A stretch of DNA of 64,000 nucleotides from Clostridiales bacterium (GTDB lineage Bacteria > Bacillota > Clostridia > Christensenellales > Borkfalkiaceae). The position numbers and the translations under genes are program-made. Positions 7,656-14,956 of this stretch are shown here, piece after piece. Position 1 is the stretch's first letter, and every line of letters starts with the position of its first letter. The DNA lies in NCBI GenBank assembly GCA_015055545.1, contig SVHY01000002.1, positions 1 through 64,000 on the forward strand. The letters run 5' to 3'. Below the pieces are notes generated by a model, which did not search any database, was not told the DNA's origin, and saw only the letters and a program-made list of their open reading frames with translations.

Positions 7656-8675
7656 ATGGCAAACGTAAAAGTTGCAATCAACGGTTTCGGTCGTATCGGT
7701 CGTCTTGCGTTCAGACAAATGTTCGGCGCAGAAGGCTATGACGTAGTCGCTATTAACGACCTTACCAGCCCCTCGATGCTTGCGCATCTTCTCAAGTACG
7801 ACTCTGCACAAGGCAGATACGCGCTTGGCGATACGGTTTCCGCGGACGACGAAGCGGGTACGATCACCGTAAACGGCAAAACGATCAAGATTTATGCGGA
7901 AAAAGACGCTGCTAACTGCCCTTGGGCGGAACTTGACGTTGACGTTGTTTTGGAATGTACCGGTTTCTATACTTCCAAAGCGAAGTCTGAAGCGCACATC
8001 AAAGCAGGTGCGAAGAAAGTTGTTATCTCTGCTCCCGCAGGCAACGACCTTCCTACCATCGTTTACAGCGTAAACGAAAAGACGCTTACGAAGAACGACA
8101 CGATCATCTCCGCTGCGTCCTGTACCACCAACTGCCTTGCGCCTATGGCAAACACGCTTAATAAGCTTGCGAAGATTAAGAAAGGTTATATGACCACGAT
8201 CCACGCGTTCACGGGCGATCAAATGGTTCTTGACGGACCGCACAGAAAGGGCGACTTGCGTCGTGCAAGAGCGGCTGCTGTGAACATCGTTCCCAACTCC
8301 ACGGGTGCTGCAAAGGCTATCGGTTTGGTTATCCCCGAACTCAACGGCGTTTTGGACGGCTGCGCGCAACGTGTTCCCGTTCCCACCGGTTCGCTTACGC
8401 AACTCGTTGCTATCTGTGAAGGCGAAGTAGACGCTGCTACGGTAAACGCGGCGATGAAAGCGGCTGCTTCCGCATCGTTTGGTTACACGGAAGAAGAACT
8501 CGTTTCCGCTGATATCATCGGTATCACCTACGGTTCGCTCTTCGATGCTACGCAAACGAAGTGCATGCCCATGGGCGACGGTTCTACGCTCGTTAAGGTT
8601 GTTTCGTGGTATGACAACGAAAACTCCTACACCAGCCAAATGGTTAGAACGATTAAATACTTCGCAGAACTTTAA
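7656..8675 (+). CDS. gap: Glyceraldehyde-3-phosphate dehydrogenase
   Basis: A 339-aa NAD-dependent GAPDH that oxidises glyceraldehyde 3-phosphate to 1,3-bisphosphoglycerate. The Rossmann motif INGFGRIGR is at the N-terminus and the active-site motif [12 protein letters not shown] with its catalytic Cys is mid-protein; the C-terminal [12 protein letters not shown] is typical. ATG 7656 is chosen over an upstream in-frame start because TGGAGGA lies 9 nt before it and the conserved N-terminus begins there. It has its own promoter and terminator. Codon use is strongly regular, as expected for a highly expressed gene. Confidence 0.97.
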   Translation: MANVKVAINGFGRIGRLAFRQMFGAEGYDVVAINDLTSPSMLAHLLKYDSAQGRYALGDTVSADDEAGTITVNGKTIKIYAEKDAANCPWAELDVDVVLECTGFYTSKAKSEAHIKAGAKKVVISAPAGNDLPTIVYSVNEKTLTKNDTIISAASCTTNCLAPMANTLNKLAKIKKGYMTTIHAFTGDQMVLDGPHRKGDLRRARAAAVNIVPNSTGAAKAIGLVIPELNGVLDGCAQRVPVPTGSLTQLVAICEGEVDAATVNAAMKAAASASFGYTEEELVSADIIGITYGSLFDATQTKCMPMGDGSTLVKVVSWYDNENSYTSQMVRTIKYFAEL

Positions 8676-8696
8676 TCGAAAACGAACGAAAAAACA

Positions 8697-8729
8697 AAGA
8701 GCTTTGGCGATTGCCAAGGCTCTTTTTTT
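8697..8729 (+). terminator. Terminator of gap
   Basis: AGAGCTTTGGC and GCCAAGGCTCT form a hairpin followed by seven T residues. A GCGCGCGCGCACGCG alternating purine-pyrimidine run lies shortly downstream (about 8751-8766). Confidence 0.85.
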
Positions 8730-8834
8730 GTATATAAATAACGTAAAAATGCGCGCGCGCACGCGTGAAAAAAGCGGTGTGAAAAAATTTTTTAAAAAAA
8801 ATAAAAAAAATTGAAAAAACCCGCTCAAAACAGC

Positions 8835-8863
8835 TTGACTTAAATTTCGTTTCATAATACAAT
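8835..8863 (+). promoter_or_regulatory. Promoter of rplM-rpsI
   Basis: TTGACT (8835-8840), 17 nt, TACAAT (8858-8863). Confidence 0.7.
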
Positions 8864-9001
8864 AAATAGGCAAGTTGCGGCGAGGGCTTGAAATTCCCGT
8901 TTTTCCCCGTTAGTTGAACGGAATCAATAGCAAAAATCGCTAATATGCAAAAGCACAGCAACGAACGAAAAAATAACATACGGAATAAGGAGTAACATAG
9001 T
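8864..9001 (+). promoter_or_regulatory. Leader of the L13-S9 operon
   Basis: About 130 nt of untranslated leader precede rplM. Small stems are possible (CCGT...ACGG, TAGC...GCTA). L13 operon leaders with autoregulatory structure are known in Firmicutes; I cannot confirm a match to that motif by eye. Confidence 0.3.
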
Positions 9002-9433
9002 ATGAAAACCTATATGGCGCACGCCGAAACGGTTGAAAGAAAATGGTATGTTGTAGACGCGGCGGGTGTTCCCCTTGGTCGTCTTGCTACCAAAGTCGCT
9101 TCCGTTCTTCGCGGTAAGCACAAACCCACCTTTACCCCCAACGTGGACACGGGCGATTTCGTAATCGTTTTGAACACGGATAAAGTTGTTTTGACGGGTA
9201 AGAAGTTGGAGGACAAATATTACAGATACCACAGCGGTTATATCGGCGGTTTGAAAGAAATCCCCTACAAGAAATTGATGGCGGAAAAGAGCGACCTTGC
9301 CGTTTACGAAGCTGTGAAAGGTATGTTGCCTAAAAACAGCCTTGGTAGAGTTATGTTGAAGAAGCTTCGCGTTTACAAAGGCGCGGAACACAACCACGCG
9401 GCGCAAAAGCCCGAAGAACTCAAAGTAGACTAA
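9002..9433 (+). CDS. rplM: 50S ribosomal protein L13
   Basis: A 143-aa L13 protein of the large subunit, an early assembly protein that binds 23S rRNA. The family pattern is clear: [54 protein letters not shown] and the C-terminal [23 protein letters not shown] lies 9 nt before the ATG. rpsI follows 17 nt downstream, the standard L13-S9 operon. Confidence 0.98.
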   Translation: MKTYMAHAETVERKWYVVDAAGVPLGRLATKVASVLRGKHKPTFTPNVDTGDFVIVLNTDKVVLTGKKLEDKYYRYHSGYIGGLKEIPYKKLMAEKSDLAVYEAVKGMLPKNSLGRVMLKKLRVYKGAEHNHAAQKPEELKVD

Positions 9434-9450
9434 AGGAGAGGGATTGAATT

Positions 9451-9864
9451 ATGGCAAAAGCAAACGTTAAAAAGAAACTTCAATTCTGGGGCACGGGCAG
9501 AAGAAAGAAAGCGATTGCGCGTGTTCGCGTAATTCCTGGTGGTAACGGTACGATCGTGATTAACGACCGCGCGTTTGAAGACTATTTCCCCCAAGGAACG
9601 CTTCAATATATCGTAAAGCAACCGCTTGAACTTTTGGAAGTAACGGCGAAATACGACGTTATGGTAAACGTAATCGGTGGCGGTTACACGGGTCAAGCAG
9701 GCGCGATTCGTCTTGGCGTAGCGCGTGCGTTGTTAGAAGCGGAAGAAAACAGCCGTCCTGCATTAAAGGCGGCAGGGTTCTTAACCCGTGACCCTCGCGC
9801 GAAGGAAAGAAAGAAGTACGGCTTGAAGAAAGCACGTCGCGCACCTCAATTCTCGAAGAGATAA
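9451..9864 (+). CDS. rpsI: 30S ribosomal protein S9
   Basis: A 137-aa S9 protein, whose basic C-terminal tail reaches the P-site tRNA in the decoding centre. The pattern is [19 protein letters not shown], then [19 protein letters not shown] and the terminal [12 protein letters not shown]. It is preceded by AAAGGAGAG and is the second gene of the L13-S9 operon. The 16 residues at the start ([11 protein letters not shown]...) are slightly longer than the shortest homologues, which is common. Confidence 0.98.
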   Translation: MAKANVKKKLQFWGTGRRKKAIARVRVIPGGNGTIVINDRAFEDYFPQGTLQYIVKQPLELLEVTAKYDVMVNVIGGGYTGQAGAIRLGVARALLEAEENSRPALKAAGFLTRDPRAKERKKYGLKKARRAPQFSKR

Positions 9865-9874
9865 CGAAAAAAAC

Positions 9875-9906
9875 GAAACGTTGGTTTATCCAGCGTTTCT
9901 TTTTTT
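9875..9906 (+). terminator. Terminator of rplM-rpsI
   Basis: GAAACGTTGG and CCAGCGTTTC form a hairpin followed by T residues. Confidence 0.85.
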
Positions 9907-9934
9907 GCGCGCGACGTGCTTTATACAAACAGGG

Positions 9935-10118
9935 TTCCAAAAAAAAGACGTCGTATTTTTTTGGGAAGAGGAGGGGCAACGACGCAAGCTCGCGATTTCC
10001 CGTAGGGGAATTGCGTGAAAAGCAAAGTTTGCCCCGACGAGCGCACCTCAGGTCTCGAACAGATAATTACGACACAAAAAAATTACAAGCATCGGATGTT
10101 CCGATGCTTGTAATTTTT
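9935..10118 (+). ncRNA. Candidate structured RNA of unknown family
   Basis: This 320-nt gene-free gap holds nested complementary segments. TTCCAAAAAAA (9935-) pairs with TTTTTTTGGGAA (to 9967). GAGG (9968-9971) pairs with CCTC (10046-10049), enclosing GGGGCAA (9973-9979) with TTGCCCC (10029-10035), which in turn enclose an inner GC-rich hairpin with a GTAG loop (about 9991-10015). A strong terminator closes the unit at 10118. A TATACA -10-like box lies at 9923-9928. I recognise no Rfam family; it does not look like 6S, SRP, tmRNA or RNase P RNA. Confidence 0.4.
10078..10118 (+). terminator. Strong intrinsic terminator
   Basis: A 19-bp stem (10078-10096 with 10100-10118), AAAAATTACAAGCATCGGA, with a 3-nt loop. 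It has T-rich flanks on both strands. Confidence 0.85.
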
Positions 10119-10127
10119 GTGAATTGC

Positions 10128-10156
10128 TTGCAATAGATTATAAAATATGATAGAAT
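10128..10156 (+). promoter_or_regulatory. Promoter of the large LRR lipoprotein
   Basis: TTGCAA (10128-10133), 17 nt, TAGAAT (10151-10156). Confidence 0.65.
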
Positions 10157-10184
10157 AGAAATAAGAAAGTTTGAAGGAGTGATT

Positions 10185-13100
10185 ATGAAAAAGTATCGAA
10201 AATTTTTTGCTGCCTTATTATCTCTTTTAAGTATAAGCATATTTACTTCTTTCTGCGTTGCTTGTGTTGACAATGACGCCTATAATAGCGATGAAATGCA
10301 TACACACGTATATGACCAAGAAGTAGTAAAGGAGGAATACGTGCAAGAGGAAGCGACTTGTACGGAGCAAGGTGTTTATTATAAATCCTGCTTTTGTGGT
10401 AAAAAAGGTGAAGAAACTTTTATAGCAGATTCACTTGGACATACGGGTGCGTTTTGTGAGAGATGTAATCAAGACGTAACCAGTCACGGTTTGGAGTATA
10501 AGCTTTCCGAAGATAATACTTATTATATCGTCGACGGTATAGGTGAATGCAAGGATACTGACGTATACATACCTTCGACTTATAAGGATTTGCCAGTGGA
10601 AAGTATTGGAATGGTTGCTTTTTCTTCTTGCCAGAATTTAACGCGCGTAACGTTGCCGAATTCGATTACAGCGATTGATACAATGGCGTTTTCGGATTGT
10701 AAAAATTTGAAGAGAATCCAACTTTCTCAAAATTTAAACAGCATTGGATTTTCTGCCTTTCAGAATTGTGTTTCCTTAGAAATAATTGAGATACCGAATT
10801 CAGTTATGCAAATTGGAAATTCTGCTTTTCGAGATTGCGAAAATTTGGTGAATGTAACGTTGCCTAATTCCATAACGGTAATTGAGAATTCACTTTTTAA
10901 TAATTGTTCCGATTTAACGAGTATAACGATTCCCAAAACGGTAATGAAAATAGGTGGTAGTGCATTTGTGAGCTGTAAACGTTTACAAAACGTTTATTAT
11001 ACGGGGAGTATAGGAGATTGGTGTAGGATTGATTTTGTTGGGGAGTATTCAAATCCGTTAGATCAATCGGATTTAGCGGATAAAAATTGCAGTTTATATA
11101 TAGATAATGAAAAAGTAACGGAATTGATTATTCCGGATGGGATAGAAACGATAAAAAATTATTCTTTCGTGGGTATTGGTGATTTAAAGACTATAAGAAT
11201 ACCTGACTCGGTAAAGATGATTGGCGATTATGCTTTTGACGGATGCAAAAACTTGACGAGCGTAGTAATGGGAAACTCGGTGGAGATTATTGGGATAAAG
11301 GCGTTTTCCAATTGCCAGAGTTTGCAATATATAGAATTGCCAAATTCACTGCGAAAAATTCAAGCAAGTGCATTTTATAAGTGTACAGCGTTAGAAGATT
11401 TAACAATACCAAATTCAGTGGAAACAATTGATTTTAACGCATTTTGCGCTTGTGAAAGTTTGACAAGCGTAATATTCCCTGATTCTTTAACGGCAATTGC
11501 AGACAGTTCCTTTTCGGCTTGTGGGAATTTGGCAAGTATAACGATACCGCGTTCGGTTACCGTAATTGAGCGTTATGCTTTTTCGGCTTGCGAAAATTTA
11601 CAAACGGTGTATTATAAAGGCGATATAGTGGATTGGTGTGCGATTTCTTTTGAAGAGACAACGGCAAACCCAATCGCTGGAATTGAGAACTTTTTTATAT
11701 CGAATCAGCGCGTATCGCAATTAACGATTCCTGACGGCGTAAAGCAGATTAACGATTTTACTTTTTACGGCTTGAAAAATTTAATCAGTGTCGAGATATC
11801 GGATTCCGTAACGGGGATTGGCGATGACGCGTTTTTTGAGTGTATAGATTTGGAAATGGTTAGGATAGGTGACGGAGTTAAGCGAATTGGCAAGCGTGCA
11901 TTTTACGACTGCCAAAAATTGCAAAGCGTAGCGCTTGGTGAAGCATTATTGAATATTGACGAATATGCTTTTTCGAATTGTTGCGCTTTAAAAAATATGC
12001 AGCTACCTGATTCTGTGGTAACGCTTGAGCAAGAAGCATTTTCTTATTGTGAGAACTTGACGAGTGTAACGATGGGAGATTCGCTAAAAAACATAGGAGA
12101 GAACGCGTTCTTAAATTGTATCAATTTGGAAACGGTTACTCTCGGAGCAGCCGTAGAAACAATAAATCGGGGTGCATTCTCAAATTGTGATAAATTAAGC
12201 GGTGCTACGTATGAAAACGTCAAGTATCTTGGAAATGACGAGAACCCGTGGTATATACTTTTAAGCGTAGAATCTAAAGATGAAACTAATTATCAAATAC
12301 AGCCGCAAACAAAAATTATTGCTGATTATGCATTTTCGTATTGTACAAACTTACGTAGCATAACGATACCTGATTCCGTGACAACGATTGGCGAAGAGGC
12401 TTTTTCCAATTGTAGGAATTTAACAAACGCTATTTTGCCAAATTCTTTGGAGAAACTTGGGGATAGAATTTTTTATGAGTGTAATTGTTTGACGTATAAT
12501 ATAAAGGACGATTTAAATTATTTGGGAAGTGAAACGAATCCATATTTATATTTAGCGAGCACAGGAAATCAGGATTTGGAATTTGTCAACGTTGCTGACG
12601 GTTGCAAACTGATAGGAGAGCGCGCGCTGAGTAATTTATATGCTTTAACAAGTGTAACGATGCCTGATTCTTTGACAACGATAGGGAATGGTGCATTTCA
12701 TAATTGTCCGCAGTTAACAAGTGTCGTCGTACCAAATTCGGTGACTACAATAGGAAATAGCGCTTTTTCGTATTGTTATAAGTTAACGAACATAACAATG
12801 GGTAATTCCGTAAGCACTATCGGTGAACGCGCATTTGAATCTTGTTTTGATTTGACGAGTATAATAATACCTGATTCCGTGACTGTAATCGGCGGTTGGG
12901 CTTTTGACGGTTGTCACAATTTAAAAACGGTAACGTTGCCTAATGCGTTGAGAAGAATAGAATGCCAGACTTTTGGCTATTGTAGAAATATAGAGAAGAT
13001 AACAATACCCGATTCCGTGACGATGCTTGAAAACAATGCGTTTTATGGTTGTGCAAGTTTACGTAGTATAACGTTAGGTTCTTCGTTGACGAAAATAGAC

Positions 13101-13577
13101 GAGAATGCTTTCTACCAGTGTAATATGCTAACGGAGGTGTATAATAGGTCAGCTCTTAACATTGTGGCGGGAAGTGATAGAAACGGTTATATAGGATATT
13201 ATGTTACACATGTTTATACCGAAGAAAATGAAAGTGGCTCGTTCATTATGGACGAGCAGGGTTATATCATTTATACGAACGGCGACGATAGAGTATTGGT
13301 TACTTGGAGAGGCGAAGAAATCAACTCAACTTTACCAAATGGTATAACAAAAATTAAATCTTATGCTTTCAATACGTTTTTATCGTTAGACAATATAACC
13401 ATACCCGCATCCGTAAAGAAAATTGAACATCATGCCTTTTATTGGTGTTTAAATTTGCAGAGTATAACATTTACGGGAACGGTGGCGGAGTGGAAGGAAA
13501 TAGAAAAGGGCGAGTATTGGAACGATTCCGTTCCTGCGACGAAAGTCGTGTGTAGCGACGGTGAAGTGGCGTTATAA
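10185..13577 (+). CDS. BspA-like leucine-rich-repeat surface lipoprotein
   Basis: A 1130-aa exported protein. The N-terminus is a signal peptide with a candidate lipobox Cys (CVAC, about residue 27), then a short Cys-rich segment (ATCTEQGVYYKSCFCG, CERC) often seen in BspA-type proteins. The rest is about 30 LRR_5-type repeats of about 23 residues with the pattern IPDSVTTIGEEAFSNCRNLT, interrupted by short spacers (YYTGSIGDWCRI-like). Such proteins mediate binding to host or bacterial surfaces; the ligand here is unknown. No LPXTG or membrane anchor is at the C-terminus, so lipid anchoring is the likely attachment. ATG 10185 is preferred over the GTG at 10179 because GGAG is 5-6 nt before it. 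The gene is lower in GC than neighbouring core genes. Confidence 0.88.
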   Translation: MKKYRKFFAALLSLLSISIFTSFCVACVDNDAYNSDEMHTHVYDQEVVKEEYVQEEATCTEQGVYYKSCFCGKKGEETFIADSLGHTGAFCERCNQDVTSHGLEYKLSEDNTYYIVDGIGECKDTDVYIPSTYKDLPVESIGMVAFSSCQNLTRVTLPNSITAIDTMAFSDCKNLKRIQLSQNLNSIGFSAFQNCVSLEIIEIPNSVMQIGNSAFRDCENLVNVTLPNSITVIENSLFNNCSDLTSITIPKTVMKIGGSAFVSCKRLQNVYYTGSIGDWCRIDFVGEYSNPLDQSDLADKNCSLYIDNEKVTELIIPDGIETIKNYSFVGIGDLKTIRIPDSVKMIGDYAFDGCKNLTSVVMGNSVEIIGIKAFSNCQSLQYIELPNSLRKIQASAFYKCTALEDLTIPNSVETIDFNAFCACESLTSVIFPDSLTAIADSSFSACGNLASITIPRSVTVIERYAFSACENLQTVYYKGDIVDWCAISFEETTANPIAGIENFFISNQRVSQLTIPDGVKQINDFTFYGLKNLISVEISDSVTGIGDDAFFECIDLEMVRIGDGVKRIGKRAFYDCQKLQSVALGEALLNIDEYAFSNCCALKNMQLPDSVVTLEQEAFSYCENLTSVTMGDSLKNIGENAFLNCINLETVTLGAAVETINRGAFSNCDKLSGATYENVKYLGNDENPWYILLSVESKDETNYQIQPQTKIIADYAFSYCTNLRSITIPDSVTTIGEEAFSNCRNLTNAILPNSLEKLGDRIFYECNCLTYNIKDDLNYLGSETNPYLYLASTGNQDLEFVNVADGCKLIGERALSNLYALTSVTMPDSLTTIGNGAFHNCPQLTSVVVPNSVTTIGNSAFSYCYKLTNITMGNSVSTIGERAFESCFDLTSIIIPDSVTVIGGWAFDGCHNLKTVTLPNALRRIECQTFGYCRNIEKITIPDSVTMLENNAFYGCASLRSITLGSSLTKIDENAFYQCNMLTEVYNRSALNIVAGSDRNGYIGYYVTHVYTEENESGSFIMDEQGYIIYTNGDDRVLVTWRGEEINSTLPNGITKIKSYAFNTFLSLDNITIPASVKKIEHHAFYWCLNLQSITFTGTVAEWKEIEKGEYWNDSVPATKVVCSDGEVAL

Positions 13578-13591
13578 AGGAAAAAGCGAGA

Positions 13592-13631
13592 GAAATGAAA
13601 AAGTGCTGCATTAACAGCACTTTTTCATTTC
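13592..13631. terminator. Bidirectional terminator
   Basis: A perfect 17-bp stem, GAAATGAAAAAGTGCTG with its complement, and a 6-nt loop lie between converging genes. The end of the minus-strand gene lies inside the hairpin. Confidence 0.85.
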
Positions 13632-13975
13632 TTATACCGTTCTAAAAACAGTTCCACGTGTTCTTTGATTTGAGCTTTTTCTTTAACTGATAATAAACGG
13701 TAATCGTGCAATAATTGTCTTTCTTCCGTCGTTATAGCCTCCGCGCTTTTATCGCTTACCGTTATATTCCCAAAATCATCTTCACGCCCCAATAAAAAGT
13801 CAATACTACACTCGAAAAAATCCGCTATTGCCGTTAATACTTCATAACTCGGTTTTGCCTTTCCGCTTTCAAATTGCGATAAGGTGTTCGGCGCAATATG
13901 AATTTTTTCCGCAAGTTCACGCTGATACAAGCCTTTTTCCGTTCTTAATTCTCTAATTCTTTCGCCTAATTCCAT
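13625..13975 (-). CDS. XRE-family (Cro/CI-type) repressor
   Basis: A 116-aa transcription factor. Residues 1-60 are a canonical HTH: MELGERIRELRTEKGLYQRE, then LAEKIHIAPNTLSQFESGKA and LTAIADFFECSIDFLLGRED. The C-terminal half is a helical tail probably used for dimerisation (LLHDYRLLSVKEKAQIKEHV). The ATG at 13975 is chosen because TGAGG lies 6 nt upstream; an in-frame TTG four codons earlier overlaps that site. The divergent control region holds three near-identical palindromes, one just upstream of this start and two on the facing promoter, so it probably represses itself and the gene at 14111. Confidence 0.9.
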   Translation of the reverse strand: MELGERIRELRTEKGLYQRELAEKIHIAPNTLSQFESGKAKPSYEVLTAIADFFECSIDFLLGREDDFGNITVSDKSAEAITTEERQLLHDYRLLSVKEKAQIKEHVELFLERYKK

Positions 13976-13991
13976 AACAAACCTCAAAAAA

Positions 13992-14085
13992 TCTATATTA
14001 TAGAATTATTATACACGATTATCATAATAAATACTTGACATATCTATAATATAGAATTATAATATTATAAAATCTATAATATAGA
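13992..14085. promoter_or_regulatory. Three TCTATANTATAGA operators and divergent promoter
   Basis: Three 13-nt palindromes: TCTATATTATAGA (13992-14004), TCTATAATATAGA (14043-14055) and TCTATAATATAGA (14073-14085). The rightward promoter is TTGACA (14035-14040), 17 nt, TATAAT (14058-14063). The second palindrome fills the spacer and the third covers the start region, so bound repressor would fully block it. The first lies in the leader or promoter of the XRE gene. Confidence 0.9.
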
Positions 14086-14110
14086 AGCGCAAAAAGGAAA
14101 GGTAAACAAA

Positions 14111-14392
14111 ATGAAAAGTATATTAAAGGCGTTGTATAACGGAAAAATCAACGAGTTAGAAAAGCCGTTAGAAGATTTATCTGAAACCAAAGAATACAAA
14201 GAATACATAGAGAGTATGGATAAATTTGTTGACACACTCACTAAAGAGCAAGAAGCGCTATTTAACGAAGCGTATTTTGCGCAAGGCGGCTTTGACGGCT
14301 TGGTTTATGAAAAGATATATGCCAACGCTTTCAAAACGGGGTTTTGGCTTGCGATGGAATTGACGGACGTAAAAGATTTGGAATTGTATTAA
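14111..14392 (+). CDS. Small DUF6809-like protein
   Basis: A 93-aa soluble, mostly helical acidic protein: MKSILKALYNGKINELEKPL at the start and AFKTGFWLAMELTDV near the end. The length, the ALYNG motif and the C-terminal GFWLAMEL resemble the DUF6809 family, which I recall from Firmicute genomes near XRE regulators; no function is known. AAGGAAAGG precedes the ATG. Its promoter carries two operators of the divergent XRE repressor, so it should be off until that repressor is released. It could be the effector half of a small regulated module. Confidence 0.65.
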   Translation: MKSILKALYNGKINELEKPLEDLSETKEYKEYIESMDKFVDTLTKEQEALFNEAYFAQGGFDGLVYEKIYANAFKTGFWLAMELTDVKDLELY

Positions 14393-14451
14393 CGCAAGGT
14401 GATAGACCGCCGACGGCGGTGGGGGCGCAAAACTGCGTTTTGCTTTTTTGA

Positions 14452-14513
14452 GGGGCTGGTTATGCAAAGGCTCTGCCTCTGCACTCCGCAAGGGACTGTG
14501 TCCCTTGACCCTT
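14452..14513 (-). repeat. Palindrome-mosaic repeat, copy B (inverted)
   Basis: This segment is an almost exact reverse complement of 7240-7301, including the palindromes GCAAAGGCTCTGCCTCTGC and AAGGGACTGTGTCCCTT. It lies downstream of the DUF6809-like gene. Further small palindromes (ACCGCCGACGGCGGT, GCAAAACTGCGTTTTGC) precede it. Confidence 0.85.
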
Positions 14514-14528
14514 GTATGTAAGCAGTAT

Positions 14529-14747
14529 TCAACGCTTTAAGCGGCGCGCGCGTTCGTCGTGCGCGTGCATGAACTGCAATACCGCGTCCGTTGACGTGTG
14601 CGACGGCTCTTTGGGCTGTTCTTGCACCGTTTGCGACGGCGGTTCGTTCGGCGGTTCTGCGCTCTCGCTTGGCGTCGAGTTTTGCGACGTTGGCGTGGTA
14701 AATTTGAGTAAAGATTGCAAAAAATTGGCAAGTCCAAAGCTTTCCAA
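14529..14747 (-). CDS. Possible small proline/serine-rich protein, TTG start
   Basis: A 72-aa frame beginning MESFGLANFLQSLLKF, continuing through a Pro/Ser/Glu-rich linker and ending in a charged helix (AVLQFMHAHDERARRLKR). AAGGAGG is present 10 nt before the TTG start, an unusually strong ribosome site in DNA otherwise lacking genes. I do not recognise a family. Two other frames are also open here, so coding status rests on the ribosome site and the ordered domain look. It is transcribed away from the lipoprotein gene at 14957. Confidence 0.45.
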   Translation of the reverse strand: MESFGLANFLQSLLKFTTPTSQNSTPSESAEPPNEPPSQTVQEQPKEPSHTSTDAVLQFMHAHDERARRLKR

Positions 14748-14810
14748 GGTAAAAAAACCTCCTTTTTGAAAATTTCACCGAAAAAAGCGATAAAAACGGG
14801 GCGTTTTTGT

Positions 14811-14839
14811 TTGCTTTGATTTGAAATTTGATATATAAT
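14811..14839 (+). promoter_or_regulatory. Promoter of the 757-aa lipoprotein
   Basis: TTGCTT (14811-14816), 17 nt, TATAAT (14834-14839), the same arrangement as at fba. The leader of about 110 nt contains GCGTTAA (14848-) that can pair with TTAACGC just before the ribosome site, so a long-range stem is possible. Confidence 0.5.
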
Positions 14840-14956
14840 AGAATATGCGTTAAAGTAGCCTTATATTCTATGCGGATTGTGTTGCTCGTATCTATGCACG
14901 CAGACGGGGGGATTAACGCGTGTGGAAAACAGACAAATATTTAAGGAGTCCTTACT

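Noticed and set aside
7599..8873. Open frame of 424 codons on the minus strand across gap
   Set aside because: It lies fully antisense to a highly conserved enzyme gene, is rich in Arg and Val in the way expected from reading RNY codons backwards, and has no ribosome site.
10500..13400. Tandem DNA repeats or CRISPR-like array
   Set aside because: The periodicity is about 69 nt because each LRR repeat is 23 codons. The DNA units are diverged and coding, with no identical repeats or spacers.
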